IMG/VR virus record: IMGVR_UViG_3300005289_000001
Coordinates: 1-30,782 of that record
Direction: 5' to 3' (one strand)
DNA from: a virus
Length of the DNA: 30,782 bases
Position numbers and translations under genes: made by a program. Of this stretch, positions 16,196-23,310 are shown piece by piece. Each line of letters opens with the position of its first letter. Position 1 is the first letter of the stretch. Under the pieces are notes generated by a model, which saw only the letters and a list, made by a program, of their open reading frames with translations, made no database searches and was not told where the DNA came from.

Positions 16196-16790
16196 AGGCG
16201 GGTTTTCAATTTTGCGTGAATCTATTGGTCGATTAACGCAAAGTCAAGTAGATGAAATCAATTTTATTGTAGGAGAAATGGATAAAGATAAATCCATTAC
16301 TTACCCACATGGCGCATACATCCTTGCAACAACTTGGTGGGAGACTGGCAAAACCATGCTTCCAATCTCAGAGTATGGAAAAGGGAAGGGTCGGCCTTAT
16401 GGAACATGGTACAAAAATAACCAAGATAGATTGTACTCCTTCCGCAATGGGGAAAAGCGTTCGGCTTATGTGCATGAAGACTTCCCTTATTTATACTATG
16501 GTCGCGGGTATGTTCAGCTCACGTGGTTTGACAACTACAAAAAAGCATCCGATAAGCTTGGATTCAACTTCCTAGATAATCCAGACATGGTTATGAAAAA
16601 AGAGTACGCCATTAAGATTTTATTAACTGGGATGAAAGAGGGTTGGTTTACTGGTAAGAATCTTTCAGACTACATTTACCAGTCTAAAAAGGATTATGTT
16701 AATGCCCGAAGAATCATTAATGGAACCGACAAGGCGCAAGCAATTGCAGATATTGCCGTTATTTTTGAGCGCGCTTTGCGTAGCCTTTAG
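16182..16790 (+). CDS. Endolysin, glycoside hydrolase family 19 type
   Basis: A 202-residue single-domain enzyme. Residues 49-66 (ATTWWETGKTMLPISEYG) hold the probable catalytic Glu54, with Glu64 close by, and 105-119 (YYGRGYVQLTWFDNY) is the most conserved motif of the GH19 chitinase/lysozyme group. It should cleave the glycan strands of peptidoglycan. There is no signal peptide, so release depends on the holin. GAGGAAAG lies 7 bases before ATG 16182. Its 3' end overlaps a lipoprotein gene in another frame. Confidence 0.88.
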   Translation: MKMTKGGFSILRESIGRLTQSQVDEINFIVGEMDKDKSITYPHGAYILATTWWETGKTMLPISEYGKGKGRPYGTWYKNNQDRLYSFRNGEKRSAYVHEDFPYLYYGRGYVQLTWFDNYKKASDKLGFNFLDNPDMVMKKEYAIKILLTGMKEGWFTGKNLSDYIYQSKKDYVNARRIINGTDKAQAIADIAVIFERALRSL

Positions 16791-16857
16791 TGGTTGCACA
16801 GCTCATTCAATTAAAAACAATATCCATGTTACTATTTGCGTTCAGTGTGTGAATTAG
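16720..16857 (+). CDS. Candidate outer-membrane spanin lipoprotein (45 aa), overlapping the endolysin
   Basis: An ATG at 16720 in the +1 frame of the endolysin opens a 45-residue protein that starts MEPTRRKQLQILPLFLSALC. It has a basic n-region (RRK at 5-7), a hydrophobic core 9-23 and a lipobox VAFSGC with Cys26. The mature part would be only 20 residues (from CTAHS to QCVN), very short for an o-spanin such as Rz1. Its place right after the endolysin, with 71 bp overlap, is where spanins are found. No inner-membrane partner is visible. The ribosome-binding site (GAAG) is weak. Chance overlap is possible but the full signal-plus-lipobox pattern argues against it. Confidence 0.65.
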   Translation: MEPTRRKQLQILPLFLSALCVAFSGCTAHSIKNNIHVTICVQCVN

Positions 16858-16877
16858 TTGTGACATATTGGCGTTAC

Positions 16878-16903
16878 AAAGCCCCTTTATTGGGGCTTTT
16901 TAT
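16878..16903 (+). terminator. Rho-independent terminator after the lysis genes
   Basis: AAAGCCCC / GGGGCTTT (8 bp, loop TTTATT) followed by a T-rich tail. It ends the lysis operon. Confidence 0.9.
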
Positions 16904-17116
16904 TGTTTCTATATTTTCTAGTTCTGCATCTTGATGAGCAATATAAATGATTGTTTCTTAAGGAAAGAAATGTCTTTCCACATATGGTGCAAATTTTCTT
17001 TATTGATCCACAATATATACATTTTGTTACGCTGTTATGTGACATTTTTTTTCGCATGATTTTTTTAAGAAATCATATATTACAATGGCAATCACCTAAT
17101 CTAAAAGGTATTTATC
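16904..17116 (+). promoter_or_regulatory. Non-coding leader/promoter region with two inverted repeats
   Basis: No gene is visible. There are two perfect 7-bp inverted repeats: GGAAAGA / TCTTTCC (16962-16979) and ATGATTT / AAATCAT (17056-17076). TACAAT at 17081-17086 could be the -10 of a promoter for the gene at 17117; its -35 region (GATTTT) is poor, so an activator or phage-specific factor may be needed. The palindrome at 17056 lies exactly in that -35 position. Confidence 0.45.
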
Positions 17117-17962
17117 ATGCATGAGGACGAAAAAATGAACATTCAGCCTACATATCCAGCAATGGTCGCAACTGGCGGCTACGGTGATGGTCTTGGTGGT
17201 GGTGGACTTGGATTGCTTGCATTAGCTATGCTTGGTGGTCGTGGTGGCTTTGGTTTTGGTAATGATGGCTTTCGACGAGATGGCGAGGGCTGTGTGACTC
17301 CAAGTAACCTTACTGCTGGATTGGCTGGCGTTACAGATACAATCCAAAATACCAATGTTCTTACAGGTATTGGTGATTTAAAAGGCGCTGTTCCACTTGC
17401 TGAAGCACAAGTTCAATTGGCATTGGCTGGAGCACAAGCAGACATCACAAGCCAAAACATGCAGCAAACTATTGCATTGCAACAACAAGGTTTTAATGGT
17501 CAACTAGCAACTCTTCAGGGTTTTGCACAAAATGGCGATAAAATTGATGCTGTTTCAACTCAATTGGCAATTGGTCAAGGTGTTACAAATACCAATATTG
17601 AACGCTTAGGTTGGCAACTATCTGCAACTGTAAAAGATGATGGAGAAAAAACCAGAGCATTAATTACAGCAAACCAAATTGCAGAATTAAACCGTATTGC
17701 TGCTGAGCGACAAGATTTAATCAATGAACTTCAAAATGAAGGTCGCCGCCGAGATGATCGTCATAGTATCGAAATTAATATGACAAACAATCAGAATCAG
17801 CAACAACTTCAATTCCAAGCTCAGCAACAACAAATTACTAATTTGTTAGGTTGTATTCATGGTCTTGATCAAAACATCCGAGCTACGCAACAAAACGTAA
17901 ACTTTGGTGTGCAAGCTGGCGTCGGTCAAACTTCAAATGCCACTAACAATAGCGTTCGATAA
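17117..17962 (+). CDS. Gly-rich/Gln-rich phage protein of unknown function (281 aa)
   Basis: After a short start comes YPAMVATGGYG and a Gly-rich hydrophobic stretch LGGGGLGLLALAMLGGRGG (about 27-45), then a long region rich in Ala, Gln and Asn, with predicted coiled coil around 165-240 (RIAAERQDLINELQNEGRRR; QQQLQFQAQQQQITNLLG). Similar architecture recurs in small proteins of many phages, sometimes annotated as structural. ATG 17135, 6 codons later, has the better Shine-Dalgarno (GAGGA) and may be the real start. It stands alone after the lysis operon with its own leader. Function unknown; a virion or membrane-associated role is possible. Confidence 0.7.
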   Translation: MHEDEKMNIQPTYPAMVATGGYGDGLGGGGLGLLALAMLGGRGGFGFGNDGFRRDGEGCVTPSNLTAGLAGVTDTIQNTNVLTGIGDLKGAVPLAEAQVQLALAGAQADITSQNMQQTIALQQQGFNGQLATLQGFAQNGDKIDAVSTQLAIGQGVTNTNIERLGWQLSATVKDDGEKTRALITANQIAELNRIAAERQDLINELQNEGRRRDDRHSIEINMTNNQNQQQLQFQAQQQQITNLLGCIHGLDQNIRATQQNVNFGVQAGVGQTSNATNNSVR

Positions 17963-17995
17963 CTGATATTATTCTATTTATTTGTGGAATAGTGT

Positions 17996-18289
17996 ATGAG
18001 CAATATTGAGCAAACTTTAAGATCACAAGGCTGTACCGAGGAGCAAATAGCACAAGCAAAGGTGATTATTAAAAATCCTGATGCTTATGCCTATGCTATG
18101 AGGACTCTAGATTTTGCGGGCGCTTATGAAATGTGCAAACCAAAAGAAGAGTCACAAATTGATCTCAATGAGTGGTTTGGATTATTTGTTGAAGCACATC
18201 CAGAAGATGCAAAAAGTCTATCTATTGGGTTAACTAAGTTTGCAAGATTTGTTCAAAGTTCAGTAGATAAAAAGAAAGCCTCTCAATGA
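17996..18289 (+). CDS. Hypothetical protein (97 aa)
   Basis: The product starts MSNIEQTLRSQGCTEEQIAQ and looks entirely helical, with an acidic middle (IDLNEWFGLFVEAHPED) and a basic C-terminus KKKASQ. No family is recognised. It follows the Gly/Gln-rich gene by 33 bp without a terminator between, so the two are probably co-transcribed, and it ends in the bidirectional terminator. Confidence 0.65.
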   Translation: MSNIEQTLRSQGCTEEQIAQAKVIIKNPDAYAYAMRTLDFAGAYEMCKPKEESQIDLNEWFGLFVEAHPEDAKSLSIGLTKFARFVQSSVDKKKASQ

Positions 18290-18300
18290 GGCTTCTTTTT
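18276..18300. terminator. Bidirectional terminator between convergent operons
   Basis: AAGCCTC / GAGGCTT (7 bp, loop TCAAT) with a T-rich tract on the + side (CTTTTTTT) and TTTCTTTTT on the - side. It ends both the rightward gene at 17996 and the leftward recombination operon. Confidence 0.85.
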
Positions 18301-18507
18301 TTAGCTTGGTAAATCGATTATCGGCATCCAATGCGTTGCTGGCGGATCATCTTCATTGCAACACTTACCACAACCATGTGATGGTAAGAATATTGGTTCA
18401 AATCCATCATTTATTGAATATACACATTCAATAATTTTCCCATCTATATATGCCAAAACAGATTGGCTGTTATAAGGCAACTCATCATTAACACTAATCC
18501 ACTTCAT
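18301..18507 (-). CDS. DUF551 domain protein
   Basis: A 68-residue protein starting MKWISVNDELPYNSQSVLAY and ending ATHWMPIIDLP. This is the complete DUF551 pattern: W-I-x-V-x-D-x-LP at the start, VLAY, and THWMP near the end. DUF551 proteins are common in phage early operons; their function is unknown. A HGCGKCCNE segment is an added Cys-rich loop. Last gene of the leftward operon; its ATG overlaps the upstream stop. Confidence 0.8.
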   Translation of the reverse strand: MKWISVNDELPYNSQSVLAYIDGKIIECVYSINDGFEPIFLPSHGCGKCCNEDDPPATHWMPIIDLPS

Positions 18508-18710
18508 TTCCTAATCTCCTGAATTGCAAATGCTCCAATTTTATTTGCACAGTCATTATACCCAAGCTTGTAAAATGCATAAAAGCATCGCCAATGCTTA
18601 TCTATATTTTCATCTTCAAAATCAAACATATATTTATCACTTGGCTTAAACTTCATGTTAATCGCATCAACACCAATAAACCCAAGTGATTTAACAAAAT
18701 TGTCAAGCAT
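18504..18710 (-). CDS. Hypothetical protein in the leftward operon (68 aa)
   Basis: ATG 18710 (rev), with GAGG 9 bases upstream and an 8-bp overlap with the MazG-like gene, is preferred to TTG 18725. The product begins MLDNFVKSLGFIGVD and has an aromatic C-terminal half (HWRCFYAFYKLGYNDCANK). No family recognised. Confidence 0.6.
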   Translation of the reverse strand: MLDNFVKSLGFIGVDAINMKFKPSDKYMFDFEDENIDKHWRCFYAFYKLGYNDCANKIGAFAIQEIRK

Positions 18711-19216
18711 TGTAATTAGCCTCAATTGATTTAATTACACTTTCGTAAGCTGGGTCCGACTCCTTGATAAACACCCCATTGTGCATTAAACCCTTGCGAT
18801 CTTTAATGTCGTTGTATGCTATTTGGACACATTCTTTTAGGTTGTTTTTTGATTCAAAACATACTGAATCTAAAGCTTCGAGTGATTCCATTAGCGCCCC
18901 TTGTTCATCATGTCTAACAAAGTACTCTAAACATCCAGATAAATTTACAACGCCGTGCTTTATGCTACCAACACTTATTCCGCTAAAATCCAATGCATCG
19001 ACCATGCTTAAGTTTTTCTGCTTAGCCATAATAGTAAGCACTACAAACACATCACCAATATCATCACGACAATCACGTACCTTTTCCGACATTATCCGCA
19101 AGCTCGCCAAATTCACTAAATAACTTCATAGCCTGATCAATTGGTTTTGATCCTTTAATGATATTTCGATCATGTGCCCATTGTTCGATATTTTGAATTA
19201 ATTGCTCTAAGTTCAT
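18703..19216 (-). CDS. MazG-like nucleotide pyrophosphohydrolase, apparent frameshift
   Basis: Read from ATG 19216 (GGAAG 6 bases upstream) the protein starts MNLEQLIQNIEQWAHDRNII and reaches MKLFSEFGELADNVGK, the first metal-binding motif of all-alpha MazG-type NTP pyrophosphatases. It then stops at about 19073. The +1 frame continues at once with CRDDIGDVFVVLTIMA, the second motif (D-x-x-G-D). Removing one A from the A4 run (bases 19082-19085) joins them as GKVRDCRDDIGDV. The full protein would have about 170 residues. Such enzymes hydrolyse nucleoside triphosphates and in phages may modify nucleotide pools or alarmone level. As sequenced, the gene is split. Confidence 0.75.
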
Positions 19217-19218
19217 AA

Positions 19219-19368
19219 TTACTTCCACCATTGTTTTTCACGAATAGGATTAAATTTACGTTGATCTTCTGATTTGCGTTGCTGGTAATTTTTACGCCTA
19301 ATTGACTCTGTAATGTATATTGAAGCAATCAATGCCAGAGCAAGAGAAATCACCAAAAGAATGTGCAT
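19219..19368 (-). CDS. Small membrane protein (49 aa)
   Basis: Starts MHILLVISLALALIASIYIT: one membrane helix at 2-20, then a basic, polar tail (RRKNYQQRKSEDQRK) ending QWWK. Topology is probably N-out/C-in by the positive-inside rule. It ends 2 bp before the MazG-like ATG and carries that gene's ribosome-binding site in its last codons, which supports a real gene. Function unknown. Confidence 0.6.
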   Translation of the reverse strand: MHILLVISLALALIASIYITESIRRKNYQQRKSEDQRKFNPIREKQWWK

Positions 19369-19373
19369 TATAT

Positions 19374-19664
19374 TCACTTTGCCAACTCCAAGTAAGATTT
19401 TTGTCGATTTCTCATTACCTCAATATTTCCCTTCATTGTTAGATCCTCAATAAAAGAAACTCCATTATTAAACCACTGCTTTAAAAACAATTCATATCGC
19501 TGTGAGCAATACTCATTCATGCAATGGTAGTCATCGTCAGACATGGTAATCCTTGCTACCTTGCCATTTCTTTTCATGATTATGTCTTTCTTTCCGCTTA
19601 GCGAATGATCGCCGAGACTCATCCACATTACAAACGGAAAAGTTAAGCTATCTTTAATTTTCAT
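19374..19664 (-). CDS. Hypothetical protein (96 aa)
   Basis: ATG 19664 lies right at the stop of the exonuclease gene (TGATATG) and is preferred to an upstream TTG. The product begins MKIKDSLTFPFVMWMSLGDH, has a central DDDYHCMNEYCSQRYELF and a basic helical C-terminus. No family recognised. Its place after the exonuclease gene suggests a role in DNA metabolism, but nothing in the sequence shows it. Confidence 0.6.
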   Translation of the reverse strand: MKIKDSLTFPFVMWMSLGDHSLSGKKDIIMKRNGKVARITMSDDDYHCMNEYCSQRYELFLKQWFNNGVSFIEDLTMKGNIEVMRNRQKSYLELAK

Positions 19665-19665
19665 A

Positions 19666-20460
19666 TCACTTACCAAAATTTAATGTTGCTGCATACTTTC
19701 TAGCAGCTTGAACTTTAATTTTAATCAACTCTACCTTTTCTTGGTCATACCTGACAGGGTAGGTTGATATTCTGTCTTTTGCTGGCAAATCTAAAACAAA
19801 TTGCGTATGAAGGTAAACATCATCATATTTTCGTAAAAGGCTCGGTGGTGTTGGCATTAATATAAATTTAAGCTCAGCCAGATCAATGATTACAGAATCG
19901 TATTCATTATTTTCTCTTAATAGCCACATGTAGCCTAGCTGCTGCCAATCATAACCAGCATCAAGAGATTTACTTTCAATATCATCTTCAAAGTATTCCA
20001 TTGTCCAGTAGGACCAAGGACACTTAACATCTTGAATCTTTTCACCGATAATGTCAGGCTCCCCAGTAACCCAGTTGTTTGTATAGCGTATCGTATTCTT
20101 TTCAACGCTAATAAACTCTTGCTGCATAAGAAACCTGATTGCATCTTCTTCAACCATATTTCCTTTTTCTGTTTCACGACTGCCAGAAAACTTAGTAGGC
20201 GCACCATGTTTAATGCCTCTAACTATCTCCTTCACAAGTGATTTTGCAGTAGCAGACAATGTCTGCTTTTGCAATTTATCAATCTCTAAATCAAACATAT
20301 GAATAAATTCCAATTCATAATCTTCAATTTTTTTACGTTTTCTAACTAGGTCGCAATGCTTTTTCATTTGAACAATATAATCATTCATTAGTGACTCATC
20401 TATTGACCTAGCATTTCCCATCAATTTATGAAGCTGTGAGCAACGAAATATTATATTCAT
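19666..20460 (-). CDS. YqaJ-like phage exonuclease (PD-(D/E)XK)
   Basis: A 264-residue nuclease. Motifs in order: ETEKGNMVEEDAIRF at 96-110 (acidic helix with the first Glu), GEPDII at 133-138, DVKCPWS at 144-150 (the D-x-K part of the active site) and YDWQQLGYMWL at 170-180 (Q-x-x-x-Y helix). This is the lambda-exonuclease/YqaJ fold. It should degrade 5' ends of double-stranded DNA and hand single strands to RecT for annealing. It overlaps recT by 4 bp, the classical exonuclease-annealase pair. Confidence 0.9.
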   Translation of the reverse strand: MNIIFRCSQLHKLMGNARSIDESLMNDYIVQMKKHCDLVRKRKKIEDYELEFIHMFDLEIDKLQKQTLSATAKSLVKEIVRGIKHGAPTKFSGSRETEKGNMVEEDAIRFLMQQEFISVEKNTIRYTNNWVTGEPDIIGEKIQDVKCPWSYWTMEYFEDDIESKSLDAGYDWQQLGYMWLLRENNEYDSVIIDLAELKFILMPTPPSLLRKYDDVYLHTQFVLDLPAKDRISTYPVRYDQEKVELIKIKVQAARKYAATLNFGK

Positions 20461-21313
20461 AGCGATGCTACCTTTTGTCGTTGTTCTTCACTCAGTGCGT
20501 AAACAGAGCCATTTAAAGCATGCTCCTTTTTTAGTTGTCCGCCTTCAATAGCATTTAAGAATTCTGGGAAATCCTCAGCGCTAATCAATTTAGCTCCAGA
20601 AACCTCTTTAGAATCTTGATTGTCAATATAGTTAGCAACGCCGTCTACATCAATTGTTCCTTGATCAATTTCAATAGCTTTTTGCATCTCAATTGATAGT
20701 GGAGCTTGTTTTGAAAGCAATAGCTTTAAAACCGTTTTAATTGCCATGGCATCAAAATTATCCTTCCAGACTCCAAAGCCGCGCTTATACGTTTGGCTAT
20801 ATTTTTTTGCATGATCATCAATCTTTTTACGACTCATGTATAGCTCTGCGGTAAATCCATTTAGTAACTGGAAGAAAGCAACATATCCAATTGGGTTCCC
20901 TTCTGCCTCAATATTCCAATCAAATTGATATCCGTATAATGGGTCTGCTGATATCAACTGACCGTCATATACTGGAGTAGCCGCAATTCTCTTAAATTGA
21001 CCGCTACGTTGCGCTAATTGAATAAAACCTTTGTAACCTATCTGAAACTGAGCATCGTTCTTAAATGGAACGATATAAGAGAATCCAAGGTTGTTGTTTA
21101 CAGGTAAGTCAAGCGTTGCTGCCATCATTGCTGCATTAATAACACTAACAGGATCGGCATTCTTTAATGCTGGGCTATTTGCAACCTGCATAACAGATGC
21201 TAAAAATCCAGTAGACTTACTACCCAAAAGGTCTGTAAATTTTTGTTTAACCTTGTCATCTGAAACATATTGTTTGAGTGACTTTTGTTCCAGTTTGTTG
21301 CAACTTGGTTCAT
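20457..21313 (-). CDS. recT: RecT single-strand annealing protein, apparent frameshift at codon 7
   Basis: The body of the protein, from GSKSTGFLASVMQVANSPAL through AAMMAATLDLPVNNNLGFSY, FQIGYKGFIQLAQRSGQFK, and AMAIKTVLKLLLSKQAPL, is unmistakable RecT. The natural start ATG 21313 reads MNQVAT and then shifts out of frame. Adding one A to the A3 run (bases 21294-21296) gives MNQVATKLEQKSLKQYVS, a typical RecT N-terminus, and a 285-residue protein. RecT anneals complementary single strands during recombination and works with the exonuclease downstream. Without correction the first available start would lose about 30 residues. Confidence 0.88.
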
Positions 21314-21316
21314 ATC

Positions 21317-21559
21317 TTACCCTTCCAATAAATTCGCTTTAATCTTCATTAGTCTGTCGATTGTTTCATTCATATATCGAGTTCTAAATTGTTCAGAATA
21401 TTCATCACTCAACCACAATTGAATACTATCCGAGCCACGACCAACATACTGAACTTTCAACCAGCTAAAACTACGCTCAATAATGGTTTTTGAATTTGAT
21501 AATCCGATCAATTCAGATGCCAATGTTTCAATTTCTTTCTTTAATTCTTGCTCGCTCAC
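21317..21559 (-). CDS. Hypothetical protein upstream of recT (80 aa)
   Basis: GTG 21559 overlaps the stop of the lipoprotein gene (GTGA). The product begins MSEQELKKEIETLASELIGL, mostly helical, with a YVGRGSDSIQLWLSDEY middle and NETIDRLMKIKAN at the end. No family recognised. It lies 3 bp before the recT start and is certainly co-transcribed with it. Confidence 0.6.
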   Translation of the reverse strand: MSEQELKKEIETLASELIGLSNSKTIIERSFSWLKVQYVGRGSDSIQLWLSDEYSEQFRTRYMNETIDRLMKIKANLLEG

Positions 21560-21894
21560 TCTAGATTCTCCGCAACTTCTTTTTCAATTAAATTTACAAT
21601 GTTTGATACTTCTTCACTTGGCAAAACATATTTTTCTGTTTCACCATCCTCATTGAATACTTTTACATTTTTAACTTCATGAATTGTAAATTCATTCCAA
21701 GATGCATATCCATTTCCATCTTTAAAATACATAGGATCAAATTCAACTTCCAAAACCAAGTCTCCTGACTTAATTGCAGCTACATCATTTTTTAAGTCTA
21801 CCGACTCAATCTCATAAGGACCATGAATAACTGGTGTGTGATTTGTACACGCTATCATTGCTAAAGCTCCAACTAAAATCAATAATTTATTCAT
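21556..21894 (-). CDS. Predicted lipoprotein, first gene of the recombination operon (112 aa)
   Basis: The N-terminus MNKLLILVGALAMIACTNH is a signal peptide with lipobox MIAC (Cys16). The mature part is acidic and beta-rich (GPYEIESVDL, GDLVLEVEFDPMYF) and ends EKEVAENLE. A lipoprotein made early, as leader of a recombination operon, is unexpected; lipoproteins of phages with similar placement often block superinfection by acting on a receptor or DNA entry. That role is inference. It is preceded by a strong promoter and the candidate operator. Confidence 0.65.
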   Translation of the reverse strand: MNKLLILVGALAMIACTNHTPVIHGPYEIESVDLKNDVAAIKSGDLVLEVEFDPMYFKDGNGYASWNEFTIHEVKNVKVFNEDGETEKYVLPSEEVSNIVNLIEKEVAENLE

Positions 21895-21913
21895 TTATTG
21901 CCACTCCTCTATA

Positions 21914-21948
21914 TTTGCTATAGTAAAATAATAATTCAGAATTGTCAA
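21914..21948 (-). promoter_or_regulatory. Leftward early promoter with candidate operator
   Basis: On the minus strand: -35 TTGACA (21948-21943), 17-bp spacer, -10 TACTAT (21925-21920). The 14-mer TTTGCTATAGTAAA (21914-21927, + strand) covers the -10. It is the same sequence, in opposite orientation, as the site at 27787. Confidence 0.75.
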
Positions 21949-21962
21949 CTGCAAGATGTAAA

Positions 21963-21984
21963 AAATCCCCAATTAAGGGGATTT
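21963..21984 (-). terminator. Rho-independent terminator of the second leftward operon
   Basis: AAATCCCC / GGGGATTT (8 bp, loop of six) followed on the minus strand by TTTTTTAC. It lies five bases beyond the stop of the gene at 21989. T residues also flank it on the + strand, so it may work both ways. Confidence 0.8.
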
Positions 21985-21988
21985 ATTT

Positions 21989-22198
21989 TTAATATTCTTC
22001 ACACTCAATGTGATCCATTAATTTTTCTTCTATTGGTTTTCTATTCCAAGCATCAAGAACCCAATCATCTTCTTGCTCAACCAAATAATCGTTTTCATTA
22101 TCGCAATTTGCCAAAATGCTACATGCCTTCTCTGGTGTTTCTGCTTCGACTTGAAAAATTTTTGAACCACGCGTTTCAATATTAAATGTATAAATCAT
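21989..22198 (-). CDS. Hypothetical protein (69 aa)
   Basis: ATG 22198 overlaps the stop of the zinc-ribbon-like peptide (ATGA) and is preferred to TTG 22222. The product begins MIYTFNIETRGSKIFQVEAE and has PEKACSILANCDN and a C-terminus full of acidic residues. The first half looks like a short beta-beta-alpha unit. No family recognised. Last gene of the operon. Confidence 0.6.
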   Translation of the reverse strand: MIYTFNIETRGSKIFQVEAETPEKACSILANCDNENDYLVEQEDDWVLDAWNRKPIEEKLMDHIECEEY

Positions 22199-22272
22199 CT
22201 CAATCCACACCCTATACAGCAATTATTAATAAAAACTCTATACCCGCAACAAACCTTGCAAAAATCAGACAT
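22195..22272 (-). CDS. 25-residue Cys-rich, zinc-ribbon-like micropeptide
   Basis: MSDFCKVCCGYRVFINNCCI plus GCGLR: two C-x-x-C pairs (Cys5/Cys8 and Cys19/Cys22) separated by ten residues, each followed by or near Gly as in zinc knuckles of rubredoxin type. The ATG overlaps the 3' end of the HTH-coiled-coil gene and the TGA overlaps the next ATG, so the three are translationally coupled. The ribosome-binding site (GGTG, 5 bases) is weak. The size makes chance possible, but pattern and overlaps favour a gene. Confidence 0.5.
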   Translation of the reverse strand: MSDFCKVCCGYRVFINNCCIGCGLR

Positions 22273-23260
22273 ACCAACACCATAGAGCAGCAAGAATAAC
22301 AGATACAATCAAGAACCAATTCAATGATTTGGAAGTTGCATATGATGATTTAAGTGTATTAAATTCATATTTTAATGCACTGTAATTATAATTACCTTTG
22401 TTTAAATCCTGCTTCATGAATCCGATATCTCGCTTCAATTCATTAATACTTGAATCTTTTGCATTCAATAACTTAATGTCTTGATTGTGAATTTTTTCAG
22501 CCGCAATTAATTGATCGTCAAGTTTGTCAATTACAGCCTTCTGATTTTCATTCGTCTTCTGAAGATCTGTTACTTGCTTTGAATGATTGAATTTTAGCTT
22601 TTCAATTTCACCATTTAAGAATGCAACAGATGCCTTAAATTCTTTAATTTTGTTGGCCTTCTTAACAATTTCTTTCTTGCTATCGGAAAGTTTTGATTTA
22701 AGATTGTTTGATATTTCATTTGCATTTTCACGCAAAGCGTTTAACTCAGTATTAATTATTTCTTGAATTTCACTAGAATCAACATTAATTTTGATTTTAA
22801 CTTCATCTACAATTTTAGATTTATTATCATCTTGTAATAATGACAATGGTTTAAATTTTTCACGAGCAATTAAGGATTCAATTTCTTTAACCACACAAGC
22901 CTTAACCTTATCTGTTTGAGGAATTCGAAGCATCTTTCCAATATATTGACGCGACTTGCCAAGAGCTAAAGATAGATCACTATCATTCATTTTAAGCTCT
23001 GATTTTGCTTTGTTGATTAATTCAATCATTTTATTTTGCTTTCCGTATTTTGAAATAAATTCATCAAATGAATAAACAGGATATCCAACACAAGCCATAT
23101 TAAGATCACAATAAGTCCCATTCTCATAGGTTGTTACATAATCATCAACACCGCCAATAGTCATATTTCCCATTCGCGCAAATCCATTATTTTCTAAAAC
23201 TTCATAAATTTTAGGTTTTTGATTTACGGATGCTTTAATATACATTTCTTCATATTTCAT
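22265..23260 (-). CDS. HTH protein with long coiled coil and C-terminal membrane anchor (331 aa)
   Basis: Four parts can be read: an N-terminal globular region (1-75, with GFARMGNMTIGGVDDYVTTY); a helix-turn-helix region at about 78-115 (MNDSDLSLALGKSRQYIGKM); a long coiled coil from about 160 to 308, rich in Lys, Glu, Asn and Leu; and a terminal membrane helix at 313-331 (NWFLIVSVILAALWCWYV). It is divergent from a Cro-like gene and starts the leftward operon, the place of a CI repressor, yet it has no CI-like C-terminal domain. It may tether DNA to the membrane or act as an unusual regulator. I do not recognise the full-length family. GAGGAG precedes ATG 23260. Confidence 0.75.
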   Translation of the reverse strand: MKYEEMYIKASVNQKPKIYEVLENNGFARMGNMTIGGVDDYVTTYENGTYCDLNMACVGYPVYSFDEFISKYGKQNKMIELINKAKSELKMNDSDLSLALGKSRQYIGKMLRIPQTDKVKACVVKEIESLIAREKFKPLSLLQDDNKSKIVDEVKIKINVDSSEIQEIINTELNALRENANEISNNLKSKLSDSKKEIVKKANKIKEFKASVAFLNGEIEKLKFNHSKQVTDLQKTNENQKAVIDKLDDQLIAAEKIHNQDIKLLNAKDSSINELKRDIGFMKQDLNKGNYNYSALKYEFNTLKSSYATSKSLNWFLIVSVILAALWCWYV

Positions 23261-23310
23261 TTTTTTAAACTCCTCTTAAGGTAGAACCGATATTAAACTA
23301 ATTTAAAAAG

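Noticed and set aside
18764-19123. Plus-strand frame opposite the MazG-like gene
   Set aside because: The minus-strand frames carry MazG motifs; this frame is Ser/Thr-rich noise.
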